Assembly: GCA_021799435.1 (NCBI GenBank)
Contig: JAJZAN010000018.1
Span: 1-42,422, forward strand
Length of the DNA stretch: 42,422 nucleotides
Direction: 5' to 3'
Source of the DNA: Bacillota bacterium
Lineage (GTDB): Bacteria; Bacillota; Sulfobacillia; Sulfobacillales; Sulfobacillaceae
Shown here: one piece after another, positions 8,175 through 17,568 of the stretch
Layout: every line of letters starts with the position of its first letter
Numbering within the stretch: the first letter of the stretch is position 1
The notes under the pieces: model-generated
The model's database searches: none
What the model saw: the letters and a program-made list of their open reading frames with translations, nothing else
What the model was told of the DNA's origin: nothing
Translations under genes and position numbers: made by a program

Positions 8175-8675
8175 TTATTTTGGAGGAATTCCCCAAAGAG
8201 TAAGCTGATGGGGTGTCTGCACCTGGCATGTGGGACACAGGACCTTTAACTCGATGTAGCCCCGGGAATCCGGGGGCAAGGCATTGGATAGCCCTTCAGA
8301 CACTTCGCCGGGTGGCACTTCCTCCCCGCATCGGCCACACACGCGAAGTGCACGAAACCATGGCAGTTCGGCCAGGGGCAGCAAATCCCCCACGTCCTCA
8401 CGCCCGACGAAAACCGGGTCGGTGAGCTGCCCACGCTCCACCAGACGGCTCAACGCCGACTGGCCCACCTTTTCCATCAACGAGATCTCGCTGTCAAAGG
8501 GATGGGTCCGGGTCAGCAGAAGCCACAACGAACGCGGAACCACAACCGACACCATGTCCGTGCCATCTCCCTGGGGCAGAGAAAAAATCGCCCAAGGACC
8601 TTCCGGTGCATCGCCTATGAGGTGCAACAAATCCATCCGCAACAACAACTGCCCCTCCCCTGTTGTAGTAGACAT
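8175..8675 (-). CDS. hypothetical protein with C-terminal zinc-ribbon cysteines
   Basis: 166-aa soluble protein that I do not recognise. The C-terminal half contains two CxxC pairs (VCGRCGEE near residue 113 and LCPTCQVQ near residue 148), which probably hold one zinc ion. The N-terminal part is mixed alpha/beta with acidic residues. Start ATG 8675 has only a weak upstream site; in-frame TTG codons after GGGGAGGGG, 8-10 codons further in, are a real alternative. It lies between the priming transferase gene (45 bases upstream) and the S53 protease gene (59 bases downstream) on the same strand, so it may be the middle gene of a three-gene transcript. Confidence 0.6.
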   Translation of the reverse strand: MSTTTGEGQLLLRMDLLHLIGDAPEGPWAIFSLPQGDGTDMVSVVVPRSLWLLLTRTHPFDSEISLMEKVGQSALSRLVERGQLTDPVFVGREDVGDLLPLAELPWFRALRVCGRCGEEVPPGEVSEGLSNALPPDSRGYIELKVLCPTCQVQTPHQLTLWGIPPK

Positions 8676-8720
8676 AGTCTACCAAGGATGGGCAGAACTC
8701 TCAAATATGGGAACGAAGCC

Positions 8721-10124
8721 CTAATGGGCGCCGCGCTGCTGGAAGACCGCGGGAATGGTTTTGGCCATAATCTTGAGGTCTAAGAACAAGGACCAGCCGT
8801 CGATGTATTCCATGTCCAGCCGCATCCAGTCTTGAAAGTCAATATCGTTGCGACCGGAGATTTGCCACAGGCAGGTGATGCCGGGGCGAACCGAAAGCCG
8901 CTTGCGGTAATCGGGCCCATACAGTTCCACTTCGCTCGGAAGCGCCGGCCGCGGCCCCACCATACTCATGTGCCCCACAAACACATTAAAAAGCTGCGGC
9001 AGTTCATCAATGCTGGTCTTGCGGAGAAACTTGCCCACTCGGGTGACACGCGGGTCGTCCGGTATTTTAAAGACTGGACCCGACATGACATTCAGGTGTT
9101 GCAGCTGTTCTTTCAGCTCCTCAGCATTGGGCACCATGGTGCGAAACTTCAAGCACGGAAACAGGCGTCCATTTAACCCGACTCGGCGCTGGACAAAGAA
9201 GATCGACCCTTTGGGGTCGTCAATCTTCATTGCCAGGGCCACCGCCAGCATAATGGGCGACGTAAGAATAATCGCGATGGTCGAGACGACGAGGTCTAAC
9301 GCCCGCTTCACCAACGAACGGGATGTCTGATGGGCTCGGGACGAATCCACCACTAACACCGAGTTGCCATAGAAATCGTAAAGTCGCGATCGGTGAGCCA
9401 GTGCCCCCATTTCATCCAGCACCAGCCGCACCTCTTTGCCCTGTTGACGCGCCATCTGAATGGCCGGCATCAAAAGGTCGTCGCCGGCCGGCAGCGCAAT
9501 CACCACGGTATCTACTACCGTGGAGGCAAACAGCTTATGCAGCCGTTCCACAGCCAAGTGGGCTTGCTGTCCTTCACCAAGGGCTACGGGCAGTTCATCG
9601 ACCACCTGCATGCCGGCTTCCGGCACGTTAGCCACCGTCTCACTGAAAATGCGCACCCGTTTGGGATAGCCAACCACCACCAGACGCCGCTGATCCCGTC
9701 CACTAAGGCGGAAGCGTCCCAACGACAGCTTAATCACCGAATGGACAACGGTTTGAAAGAGCAGTGCCACCACCGGGAACACCAGAAAGATAGCTCGTGA
9801 AAACCAATTAGCCTTTAACACAAATATGATCAAAGCCATGGCGATCGAGGTTTCTACAACCGCCACAGCCAGCATGCCCATCTCTGCCGGCAGCTGATTC
9901 CATCGCCGGGAATACCCGCGAAAGTTCAGCTTCAGGGCCAGCCAAGAGATAGCCAGTACCATTACGGAGAACGAAAAATAGAAGGAAACCAGTCGGACGG
10001 TGGCCACGCGTGGGTTAAACCAGGCTAAGTAGGCGTGGACCACAAATAAATAGGCGACATACGCCGCCGCCGTGTCCACAAAGACTGCTAGTTCGTCCCA
10101 ACGATTGGTGCGTCCCCGAAACAT
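8721..10124 (-). CDS. polyprenyl-phosphate sugar-1-phosphate transferase (WbaP/WcaJ type, long form)
   Basis: Priming enzyme that moves a hexose-1-phosphate from a nucleotide sugar to undecaprenyl phosphate in the membrane. 467 aa: four or five N-terminal TM helices (about residues 15-130), a CoA-binding-like Rossmann segment in the middle, then the bacterial sugar transferase domain from about residue 270. The conserved motifs are there: KFRTM, the SIDELPQLFNV box, MSMVGPRP and RPGITCLWQISGR. Start ATG 10124 follows GGAGGGG; a reading starting at 10349 is 75 codons longer but crosses the promoter and has no binding site. Own promoter at 10149-10175. It is the first gene of a minus-strand unit that may continue into 8675-6538. 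Confidence 0.92.
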   Translation of the reverse strand: MFRGRTNRWDELAVFVDTAAAYVAYLFVVHAYLAWFNPRVATVRLVSFYFSFSVMVLAISWLALKLNFRGYSRRWNQLPAEMGMLAVAVVETSIAMALIIFVLKANWFSRAIFLVFPVVALLFQTVVHSVIKLSLGRFRLSGRDQRRLVVVGYPKRVRIFSETVANVPEAGMQVVDELPVALGEGQQAHLAVERLHKLFASTVVDTVVIALPAGDDLLMPAIQMARQQGKEVRLVLDEMGALAHRSRLYDFYGNSVLVVDSSRAHQTSRSLVKRALDLVVSTIAIILTSPIMLAVALAMKIDDPKGSIFFVQRRVGLNGRLFPCLKFRTMVPNAEELKEQLQHLNVMSGPVFKIPDDPRVTRVGKFLRKTSIDELPQLFNVFVGHMSMVGPRPALPSEVELYGPDYRKRLSVRPGITCLWQISGRNDIDFQDWMRLDMEYIDGWSLFLDLKIMAKTIPAVFQQRGAH

Positions 10125-10148
10125 AGGGTCCCCTCCTCGCCGACTTCT

Positions 10149-10175
10149 ATTATAAACTTCAAAGCTATTTTGCAA
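10149..10175 (-). promoter_or_regulatory. sigma-A-type promoter of the priming transferase gene
   Basis: On the minus strand TTGCAA (10170-10175) and TATAAT (10149-10154) are separated by 15 bases, slightly short, with the -10 box matching consensus fully. The start codon is 25 bases downstream with a good ribosome binding site between. Confidence 0.6.
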
Positions 10176-10313
10176 CATTGCGGATATTTCCTGCCCATCC
10201 AGTTGCTGTCCACAGAAAAAAGTGTTTCGTGACGACACAAAATTTGCCGGGCCGACGGATAGTGATGCTTTGATGCGAAAAGGGATAGGCTGATAATGTC
10301 GATCGGCACGGAA

Positions 10314-10342
10314 TTGACAACCCTTTTCTGGAAGCTGATGAT
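10314..10342 (+). promoter_or_regulatory. candidate promoter for the 150-aa membrane protein gene
   Basis: A consensus -35 box TTGACA at 10314-10319 is followed after 17 bases by GATGAT at 10337-10342 (4 of 6 matches to the -10 box). It points to the gene starting at 10378 and is divergent from the promoter at 10149-10175. Confidence 0.45.
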
Positions 10343-10377
10343 GAAACACAAGGCTTGACGACCAAGGGGGAACGTGG

Positions 10378-10830
10378 ATGCAATCGAAGTCGCCCTACCT
10401 GGCCATCGCTGCCGGATTGGGTGTTCTGGCCTTGATTAACGACGTTCTCTTGCATCCTTATCCCATCTCGACCGCCATTGCCATCGTGCTGTACGTGTTA
10501 GTGTTGGCTTTGGCCTACCTAGGCGGGCGTGCAGCACACCACTGGGATACTCGTCCGGGCTGGGTCGGAGCGGCTATTGGCGCGCTCTTCGGCCTGATTG
10601 CCGGGCTAAGCTCTTTTCTGATTCATGCGACCACCCAAGATATTCAAGTCCCAGCCAAGGGGCTTTACCGATTAAAACTATTGGAACTGGCCAATTCACC
10701 CTTGGCCCATGTCGCCGCGGTAGCCACGGCGGTCCTCACCTTCGGCATTATCGCCCTGATTATTGGCTGGATTGGCGGCCTCACCACCAAAACCAGCGAT
10801 TTGCCAGCCAAGCGGCCTGACAGCGCCTGA
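10378..10830 (+). CDS. small four-TM membrane protein, unknown function
   Basis: 150 aa with four hydrophobic helices (about residues 8-26, 32-50, 62-82, 110-134) and a Lys/Arg-rich C-terminal tail. I do not recognise the family. Start ATG 10378 follows AAGGGGGAA. It is on the plus strand inside an otherwise minus-strand polysaccharide region and ends 4 bases before the stop of the convergent glycosyltransferase gene, leaving no room for a separate terminator. Confidence 0.7.
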   Translation: MQSKSPYLAIAAGLGVLALINDVLLHPYPISTAIAIVLYVLVLALAYLGGRAAHHWDTRPGWVGAAIGALFGLIAGLSSFLIHATTQDIQVPAKGLYRLKLLELANSPLAHVAAVATAVLTFGIIALIIGWIGGLTTKTSDLPAKRPDSA

Positions 10831-10834
10831 ACGT

Positions 10835-11827
10835 TTAGTCCAACATCTCCCGCCATACGGCACTAATCTGATCCGCGGCCACGCCTTCCGATCTGGGGGA
10901 CGGGTGGGCGGCCATGGTTTCCATGGCCTCCACCAAGTCGGCGGCACGCGTCTCTCGCAAAATCTCGACATCCGATGTGTGGCGAATGTGCTCACGCAAG
11001 GTCGGCAGATCGGACATAATAACGCGGGTGCCCATCCGGGCGGCCGATGCCACGTCCCACCCCAATCCGTCCCGAAACTGCGGGGCCAGTAAGATGTCTG
11101 CCGCGGCGATGACCGTATCCCACGCCAACGCCGTCGCCTCAAAGTGCACGTCCAACCCCAGGGATGCCGCATAGACCGTCCATCGACTGCGCTCTGGTCC
11201 ATCGCCCAGCACTGTCAGCTGCCAGGTCTGCCCGCGGTCGCGCAGCACGGTCAACGCGTTCAATACCATATCCAAGCCTTTCACGACGTCAAGCACGCCG
11301 GCTGTCACCAGGCTTCTCGACCCGGCACTCCATGCGTCCCCTCCCAGGCCCAAGGGTGGCGGCGGCACCAGCCACAGCCGACTTTCAGCCACCACAGTCC
11401 ATGACCGAACCACATCCCACACAGGGCGGTTGGCGGCCCATATCGCGTCATAGGCGCTCAGAGATGCGGGATCAAAGCCAGGCTCCGGCACCGTGCGCAT
11501 GAAAAGAGCCGTGCGCATCCCTACCGGCATGGTGAGATCCGCTCCCCAGGCGTTGTGCACATCCTGGTCGATGACCACCGTGCCAAAGCCGGCGGCGTCC
11601 GGAAGGGGGAATTTGGGGCGCCGAAATCCGCGGCGGCGCTCAGTCAGAAAGGGAGTGCCTGCTGACACTCCGGGAGGCCACATCATGGCAGGGCCAGCCC
11701 CTTGACGAATCGGCTGCACGGACGCGGACACGCCCAACTGCAAAAGCCAGACCGTCCCAAAAGATGCCGCCAGAGCCCCTTCATCCCAACTGTTTTGCGC
11801 CGTCACCCACAGAACGGGACCCCTCAT
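10835..11827 (-). CDS. glycosyltransferase, GT4-like
   Basis: 330 aa. The C-terminal half has a GT-B donor-binding pattern: GVLDVVKGLDMVLNAL, LGDGPERS, then DILLAPQFRDGLGWDVASAARMG before VIMSDLPTLREHI, corresponding to the usual E/D-G-x-G/A region of GT4 enzymes. The acceptor-side half is short and divergent. Start ATG 11827 overlaps the stop of the upstream epimerase gene (ATGA), which fixes it; a start 26 codons earlier would lie inside that gene. It is the last gene of the run beginning at 18495. The sugar it transfers cannot be told. Confidence 0.8.
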   Translation of the reverse strand: MRGPVLWVTAQNSWDEGALAASFGTVWLLQLGVSASVQPIRQGAGPAMMWPPGVSAGTPFLTERRRGFRRPKFPLPDAAGFGTVVIDQDVHNAWGADLTMPVGMRTALFMRTVPEPGFDPASLSAYDAIWAANRPVWDVVRSWTVVAESRLWLVPPPPLGLGGDAWSAGSRSLVTAGVLDVVKGLDMVLNALTVLRDRGQTWQLTVLGDGPERSRWTVYAASLGLDVHFEATALAWDTVIAAADILLAPQFRDGLGWDVASAARMGTRVIMSDLPTLREHIRHTSDVEILRETRAADLVEAMETMAAHPSPRSEGVAADQISAVWREMLD

Positions 11828-12747
11828 GGTCGATTCAAGCGCTGAAAGTACTGGAACGTCTCGCGAAGTCCTTCTTTCAAGGGCGTACGAGCCTGAAATC
11901 CCCAAGCTGCAGTGCGAACCGTTTTCAGTCGGCTGTGGCGAATGTCCCCGGACCGCTCTGGTCCGTGCTCAACCCCGTCCGCCGATTGGCCCGCCAAATC
12001 GGCGAGGTGGCGCCAGACGGCATCCACGGTGACCGCAGTCTCTGTCCCAATATTGAGTGTCATGCCGGGGCCCGGTTCCCCCAGTTTCCAGGCGAATGCC
12101 TCGGCCACATCACCGACATAAATGAAGTCGCGCGTCTGTCCCCCATCCCCAAAGATGACGGGTCGGGTGCCGTGGGCCAAGGCTTCGGAAAATATCGCCA
12201 CCACGCCGCCTTCGCCTTGTGTGCGCTGGCGCGGACCATATACATTAGCCAAGCGGAGCACCATGCCCTTGAGGGTGCCCTTGCCATCCTCGTGGCGCAC
12301 ATAAAACTCGGCGATGCACTTGTCGAGTCCGTAGTACGACAGCGGCACGCCCGCTTCGTCCTCGTCCAGGGGCACTCGCGGGTTGTCGCCATAGACCGCT
12401 GCTGACGACGCAAATCGAAACTCCCGGCACCCCAACTGTTGGGCTGTCTGAAGCATGCCGACCGTCCCCAACACATTGGTGCGCACGTCGCTTTCGGGCT
12501 CATCCTCTGACACCGGGACACTAATTTGAGCGGCCAGGTGAATCATCGCGTCCGCTTGACCCACTTGGGACCGCCACGCCTCAGGGTTCAGAATGTCGCC
12601 CTGGATAAATTGAGCGCGTGGTGAAACGTTGTCTCGAAGACCGTGGGATAAGTTATCCACCACCACCACTTGGTGATCACGCGCCAAAAGCGCTTCCACC
12701 ACATGCGATCCAATAAAGCCGGCTCCCCCGGTCACCAACACCCGCAA
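11824..12747 (-). CDS. NAD-dependent nucleotide-sugar epimerase/dehydratase (extended SDR)
   Basis: 307 aa. The N-terminal nucleotide-binding motif is VTGGAGFIGSHVV, followed by an Asp in VVDNLSHG for NAD ribose. The catalytic triad region shows FASSAAVYGD and Tyr-x-x-x-Lys as YYGLDK. NVYGPRQ and GDGGQTRDFIYVGDVAEA are characteristic of UDP-glucose 4-epimerase-like enzymes. Start is a TTG at 12747, just after the upstream gene's stop (12749-12751), with AGGAGAGGT overlapping that stop: coupled translation. Likely supplies a nucleotide sugar (for instance UDP-galactose type) to neighbouring transferases; exact substrate unknown. Confidence 0.88.
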   Translation of the reverse strand: MRVLVTGGAGFIGSHVVEALLARDHQVVVVDNLSHGLRDNVSPRAQFIQGDILNPEAWRSQVGQADAMIHLAAQISVPVSEDEPESDVRTNVLGTVGMLQTAQQLGCREFRFASSAAVYGDNPRVPLDEDEAGVPLSYYGLDKCIAEFYVRHEDGKGTLKGMVLRLANVYGPRQRTQGEGGVVAIFSEALAHGTRPVIFGDGGQTRDFIYVGDVAEAFAWKLGEPGPGMTLNIGTETAVTVDAVWRHLADLAGQSADGVEHGPERSGDIRHSRLKTVRTAAWGFQARTPLKEGLRETFQYFQRLNRP

Positions 12748-12748
12748 C

Positions 12749-13864
12749 CTAACCTCTCCTTTCTTTGACGACGTGCCGATAGACCTCCAGATACTGTCGC
12801 GCGATAGCTTCCCAGGCAAAATTTTCGGCGTAGGCTTGGCCCTCCTGCACGAGCTTTTGGGTCGTCGCGGGACTATCCAGAATCCGGCCGATGGCTTCCA
12901 CCCATTGCTCCACAGAATCCGGACTCACCAGCACACCGTAGTCCTTGACCACTTCGCGAATGGATGGGATGTCGCTGGACACCACCGGAACCCCGACTGC
13001 CAAAGCCTGTGCCGGCGGCATGCCGAATCCCTCATAGCGGGAAGGATACACAAACAGATCCGCGCTGTTGTACAGCGTCACCAAATCGCTGCGCGAAACG
13101 AATGGCGTCATCACCACACGCCCCTCCAAGGAGCGCTGCTCGCCCACCATACGCCGCACCGCCAGATTATCCTGTGCCCCCACCAGCACTAGTTCGCCGT
13201 CGCGGCGATGCTGGAACACCTCTGCCATCGCTTGAATCAGGGTGCCCACATTCTTCCGCTCGTCATAGCCGCCTGCATACAGTACCCGCGGATGCTGACG
13301 CAGACCATAGCGCCGACTCACTTGATTAATGTGGTCTAAGTCCACTTCTTGAAAAAAGTCCGGGTGGACGCCGTTCGGAATGACCACGGTGCGAGAGGCC
13401 AATTCTGGGTACAGATCCTGAATGTCAGCCATCGTCGCCTCAGAGATGGCCACAAGCCGATCTGCATAGGGCAGCGCACGTTCGATATGCGCAAAATAGC
13501 GGCGATCCTTCACGTTGCGCCGATACTGGTCTAATCGAAATGGAATGAGGTCGTGCACCGTGACCACTGACGGCACGGCCAGGCGGCTCTCGGGATGCGC
13601 CATGAATGGAATGTGCAACAAATCGACGTCGTGAGGAGCACGCCGAATTCCGAAGTATTCCCACCACCACTTGGTGACAGGAGACGGGCTTTTCCGCAGG
13701 TCAAGTCCCAACCTGGGCTTGTCCGGCAGGAGCGCCTGCGTTTCACGCCCTACGCCCACCACTTGCACCCCAGCCCGGTTAAGCCCAAACACGAGTCCCT
13801 CGATATATTCTTCGGTACCTGTACGAAATTGGGCGGTGTTGGACACGTCGATGGCAATGTTCAT
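12749..13864 (-). CDS. glycosyltransferase family 4
   Basis: 371 aa, complete GT-B fold of the GT4 type. The start MNIAIDVSNTAQFRTGTEEY contains the loop with the G-T/G motif, VTVHDLIPF lies in the middle, IPNGVHPDFF follows the linker, and the donor-site signature is YPSRYEGFGMPPAQALAVGVPVV with the E-x7-E arrangement. Start ATG 13864 is 36 bases downstream of the preceding stop. Mannosyl- or related transferase by family habit; the sugar is not predictable. Confidence 0.92.
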   Translation of the reverse strand: MNIAIDVSNTAQFRTGTEEYIEGLVFGLNRAGVQVVGVGRETQALLPDKPRLGLDLRKSPSPVTKWWWEYFGIRRAPHDVDLLHIPFMAHPESRLAVPSVVTVHDLIPFRLDQYRRNVKDRRYFAHIERALPYADRLVAISEATMADIQDLYPELASRTVVIPNGVHPDFFQEVDLDHINQVSRRYGLRQHPRVLYAGGYDERKNVGTLIQAMAEVFQHRRDGELVLVGAQDNLAVRRMVGEQRSLEGRVVMTPFVSRSDLVTLYNSADLFVYPSRYEGFGMPPAQALAVGVPVVSSDIPSIREVVKDYGVLVSPDSVEQWVEAIGRILDSPATTQKLVQEGQAYAENFAWEAIARQYLEVYRHVVKERRG

Positions 13865-13899
13865 CGCGGCCTCGCCTCCCCTCGGAATTTGGGCCTATT

Positions 13900-14991
13900 C
13901 TATCGCATATCCCCTAAGGGGGCGAGCACGGCTTCTCGGAACCGTTCGCGGAAGACTTCGGGACGAAACGCTTCGGCATGGGAGCGCAATCGCTGCGCAT
14001 CCCATGAAACCTTCTCAGCGTCCTGCATCGCCTGCACCAAAGAGTCCACCATCTGCTCCGAAAACAGCCATCCCGTCTCCCCATGGATGACGCTGTCCAA
14101 CACGCCGCCGCGGCCGTACGCCACAACTGGCCGGCCTGTCGCCTGCATCTCCACGGGCGTAATGCCAAAATCCTCCTCGCCCGGGAACAAGAGTGCCTTG
14201 GCTCGTCCCATGAGGCTGTCAACGTCCTGGTCTTGCACCCGGCCGACAAACTTGACGGTGGGTCCAGCCATCCGTTCCAGGGCCTTGCGCTCCGGCCCGT
14301 CACCCGCCACCACCAGTGGCGCCCGCAGACGATTGGCCGCTTCCACCGCTAAATCGAAGCGTTTGTACGACACTAACCGCGAAAGCACCAAGTAATACTC
14401 TCCTGGTCCGTCGTGCACGTGGAGGCGATCCACGGCCACTGGTGGAAAAATTACCTCCGAGGAACGGCGATAATGCTTTTCAATGCGCCGTTGTACCACC
14501 GTCGAGTTCGCGATGAGGGTATCCACCCGGTCCGCGCTGAGACGATCCCAGAGCCGCATGTAATGAAAAACCGGCCCCATGAGGCGTTGGGACACGCCCC
14601 GCGCTTCCCGGACACGGTATTCGTGGTACAAGTCCCAAGCGTAACGCATCGGTGTATGCACATAGGATACGTGCCGGGTTTCGGCACGGGTCACGACCCC
14701 TTTGGCAATCGCCGCCGAAGACGAGATCACGAGATCGAACGCGGAAAGATCAAACTGCTCCATGCCGTAGGCCATGACGGGCAGGTAGCGGTTGTACCAC
14801 TTTTGGGCGAAAGGCAAGCCCTGTACCAAAGATGGAATAATGGTGCGGCTTTGCAAAAACGGGGAGAGCCGCGCCCGGTCTACCACCCCCGTGTAAATGG
14901 GGGCGTCCGGGAACATCGCGGCTATCTCCTCGAGGACCCGTTCGGCCCCGCCCATCGTCACCAGCCAATCATGGACCAGAGCAACGCGCAT
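13900..14991 (-). CDS. glycosyltransferase family 4
   Basis: 363 aa. It begins MRVALVHDWLVTMGGAERVL, the typical acceptor-domain opening of GT4 enzymes, with HVSYVHTPMRYAWD and the C-terminal donor site ALLFPGEEDFGITPVEMQATGRPVV. Start ATG 14991 is one base after the stop of the upstream ligase gene (14993-14995), with AGGAAGG about 13 bases upstream, so coupling is likely. An extended N-terminus would run back into that gene. Complete and unbroken. Confidence 0.92.
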   Translation of the reverse strand: MRVALVHDWLVTMGGAERVLEEIAAMFPDAPIYTGVVDRARLSPFLQSRTIIPSLVQGLPFAQKWYNRYLPVMAYGMEQFDLSAFDLVISSSAAIAKGVVTRAETRHVSYVHTPMRYAWDLYHEYRVREARGVSQRLMGPVFHYMRLWDRLSADRVDTLIANSTVVQRRIEKHYRRSSEVIFPPVAVDRLHVHDGPGEYYLVLSRLVSYKRFDLAVEAANRLRAPLVVAGDGPERKALERMAGPTVKFVGRVQDQDVDSLMGRAKALLFPGEEDFGITPVEMQATGRPVVAYGRGGVLDSVIHGETGWLFSEQMVDSLVQAMQDAEKVSWDAQRLRSHAEAFRPEVFRERFREAVLAPLGDMR

Positions 14992-14992
14992 G

Positions 14993-16465
14993 CTATGATT
15001 CAGACCTTCCTGACCCCCGATCGACCAGTGCCCAAACAACGGCCATCGCCAGAAGGAGCGGCACCACGACACCGTGATCAATCATCAGATCCACCCAATC
15101 ATGGACGATGAAGGACACGATGGCGCCGAATGCGCCGAGTCCCAAGGCAAACTCGAAATGGCTCAGAGACCGAGCCTTGGACACCATGGCACCGACGGCA
15201 TGGCGCACCCAAGACCACTCCAGCCACAACGCCGTCACGATGCCCAACACACCCAAGTCTGCTCCCCACTCTAGATACAGGTTATGAGCCATGGGCGGCG
15301 CATGCAGCAACTTCGGAATGGGATTCAGCTGCACAAACCGATGAAAGCCCCCTAAGCCCACACCCAAGATGGGGTGATGCTTAATAGCTCGCAGTGCCTC
15401 TTTCCAAATGAGGAGCCGCTGGGCTGTGTCAAAGTGACCCTTGGGGTTCCCCACCGCCGTGAGGGTGCTCTTCAAAATGCCCCCCGTCGTTCTCTTAGAC
15501 GCGACGAGTCCCAAGGCGTGGTGTGACAGATTGGTCTTCCCGATTAAATCAATCAGCACAAACCCGAGAATTGGCAAAATCACCGCAGGAAAAACAAAGC
15601 GGCGGTTTATCGCCTCCCGACCCTGTGACACCCATGCCAAAATGCCCATGAAGCCAACCGCTGCGACCGATGCCACCCAAGCGCCCCGCGAGAAGGAATC
15701 GATCACGGAGAGCGCTACCAGCGCGGTCACCACCCAAGCCCACCATTTGCGGGCCCAGGCTGGTCCGTACGCCAACAAGGTCACGATCAGAGGAAACACC
15801 ATGGCTTCAAATCCACCGAAGGCGTTGGGTTGTCCAAAAAAGGCGTCCGCCCGTACATGGTGGTGGTCCACAATGTTAGCCTTGGGTCCGACTTGAAACA
15901 GAAACTGGTAGAAGCCAATTACGGCCAAAAAGCTGGAAATAGCAAACAAGGCTGCCAATACCGGCTTCCAAGCCTCCTCCGTAAGACCCGCTTCGCGGGC
16001 CACGGCCACGATCACGACGAAGAACTCGATATACTCAAGAATCTTGACTACGGTAGTGCTGTGGGACAACGCAACCCCCAACGACAAAATGGACAGGACC
16101 AACAGCAACGCGATTGGCCGCCAAAACGGCGTTCCCATGAACCGCTTCCATAAGCCCCGCACACCGGACCGCCCCGTCATTAAGACGAGCCGCACAGCCA
16201 TCATAATCGCCATCAAGTCAGACAGGGCGATTTGATGGTGGTGGAACGTCAGACCGACGCGAAACGGTGCCGCGATCACGTACACCGCCAGCGCTAACGG
16301 CAAGGAGCGCAGTGCCACCCAAACATACCCGATTAAAATGACAATCCCGCCAATCGCGGGAGACAAAAATGCCAGCACAGTGCCCAAGGCCATGACAGCG
16401 AAGGGCAAAATCAAGGTGCGCCACGACGCCCCAAGTGTGCTCTCTTGTTCCCTTTCTTGATACAC
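14993..16465 (-). CDS. O-antigen ligase/polymerase-like membrane protein (WaaL/Wzy)
   Basis: 490 aa with about 10-12 TM segments. A large extracytoplasmic loop between later helices contains the conserved region HHPILGVGLGGF and the ligase signature area MAHNLYLEWGADLGVLGIV. This family joins or polymerises lipid-linked glycans outside the membrane. Start GTG 16465 follows AGGAGGG by about 7 bases; it lies 4 bases after the stop of the preceding glycosyltransferase gene. In a monoderm cell it would act as a repeat-unit polymerase or transfer glycans to wall or protein acceptors; which one is unclear. Confidence 0.88.
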   Translation of the reverse strand: MYQEREQESTLGASWRTLILPFAVMALGTVLAFLSPAIGGIVILIGYVWVALRSLPLALAVYVIAAPFRVGLTFHHHQIALSDLMAIMMAVRLVLMTGRSGVRGLWKRFMGTPFWRPIALLLVLSILSLGVALSHSTTVVKILEYIEFFVVIVAVAREAGLTEEAWKPVLAALFAISSFLAVIGFYQFLFQVGPKANIVDHHHVRADAFFGQPNAFGGFEAMVFPLIVTLLAYGPAWARKWWAWVVTALVALSVIDSFSRGAWVASVAAVGFMGILAWVSQGREAINRRFVFPAVILPILGFVLIDLIGKTNLSHHALGLVASKRTTGGILKSTLTAVGNPKGHFDTAQRLLIWKEALRAIKHHPILGVGLGGFHRFVQLNPIPKLLHAPPMAHNLYLEWGADLGVLGIVTALWLEWSWVRHAVGAMVSKARSLSHFEFALGLGAFGAIVSFIVHDWVDLMIDHGVVVPLLLAMAVVWALVDRGSGRSES

Positions 16466-16468
16466 CGA

Positions 16469-17551
16469 TTACCCTCCTAGAGCTGCTGCTTCGTATACTT
16501 GGCGTGTCGCTGCCGCCGCCTTGTCCCACGATAACTGCTGAACCCAGTCTTGTCCCTGGCGGGCCCGCAGGCGGGCGTCGTCAGGATGCTGGAGAATCGA
16601 TGCCATAGCGTCAGCGATAGATTCCACGCTCTCCGGATCCACACGCCAGACAGCATCCCCGCCGAGTTCTGCCAATGACCCTTTGCTCGATGTGACAACG
16701 GGAATCCCTGCACACATTGCTTCGACAACCGGTAGTCCGAACCCTTCGTAAAAACTGGGATATATAAAACCTTTAGCGTCTCGGTATAAAGCACCCAGTG
16801 TGTCCTCGGAAACATATTGAAGAAACTTGACCTGCCCTGCAACCCCAAGTTTTTCCGGCAATGCCAGCGTGTCATCATACATCCAGCCCAGCCGGCCTGC
16901 GATAATCAAATCGGGTACGTCATGAATTCGGGTCCGAAGAATATGGTAAGCCTGTATCAGCCCCGCAAAATTTTTCCGGGGTTCGACAGTGCCCACGGCC
17001 AGAAAATAGGGAGCATCCCAGGCGCGATTGGGACTCGGCTTGACAGGATTTTTAACTCCATGGGGGATGACGGCAATTTTGTCGGGCGGCACGTGCAAGA
17101 TATTTACCAAATCATTCCGCGTCGCCTGGCTGGGCACAATCACACGGCTCGCCAAGGCAACCGATCGAGCCATTAATGTCCGTTTGAGCCACGATTTTTG
17201 GCCCGGGAAGAACTCGGGCCGGACGAACGCCGCCAAATCGTGCACCGTAATGACGGTATGGGTCAGACGACGGCCTAATGGCAATTGATAATCGGGAAAA
17301 TGCACCACATCCGGTTTCGCTCGTCTCACACGTCCCGGCAGCACAACCTGCTCATATAAAATCCGCCGGCCCCCGTGGACTGCGGGCGCGTTCATGGTCT
17401 CTACACCCTCGATATGCATGCCGGGGCGAAAAATGCCTGTCACAGCATCCTCGGGATAAAGCCGGCAGTAATGCTCCAACAGCAAGCGAATGTATTGTCC
17501 GATGCCCGAAGCCTCATGATCCAATATGAGTGCGTCGACCCAGATGTTCAG
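16469..17551 (-). CDS. glycosyltransferase family 4 (apparent CTG start)
   Basis: 360 aa. The conserved N-terminal strand NIWVDALILDHEASGIGQYI and the later VITVHDLAAFV, IPHGVKNPVKP, VGTVEPRKNF and YPSFYEGFGLPVVEAMCAG are classical GT4 features. The upstream gene ends at 17569-17571, and between that stop and the first conserved strand there is no ATG, GTG or TTG in frame. A strong GGAGGAGGG (17559-17567) is exactly 7 bases before CTG at 17551, so CTG is the probable start. Reading back further would give over 60 residues inside the previous gene. Confidence 0.88.
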   Translation of the reverse strand: MNIWVDALILDHEASGIGQYIRLLLEHYCRLYPEDAVTGIFRPGMHIEGVETMNAPAVHGGRRILYEQVVLPGRVRRAKPDVVHFPDYQLPLGRRLTHTVITVHDLAAFVRPEFFPGQKSWLKRTLMARSVALASRVIVPSQATRNDLVNILHVPPDKIAVIPHGVKNPVKPSPNRAWDAPYFLAVGTVEPRKNFAGLIQAYHILRTRIHDVPDLIIAGRLGWMYDDTLALPEKLGVAGQVKFLQYVSEDTLGALYRDAKGFIYPSFYEGFGLPVVEAMCAGIPVVTSSKGSLAELGGDAVWRVDPESVESIADAMASILQHPDDARLRARQGQDWVQQLSWDKAAAATRQVYEAAALGG

Positions 17552-17568
17552 CTGGGAGCCCTCCTCCG

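Noticed and set aside
10125..10349. 75-codon N-terminal extension of the long priming transferase
   Set aside because: The true start at 10124 has GGAGGGG, and the extension covers the TATAAT promoter.
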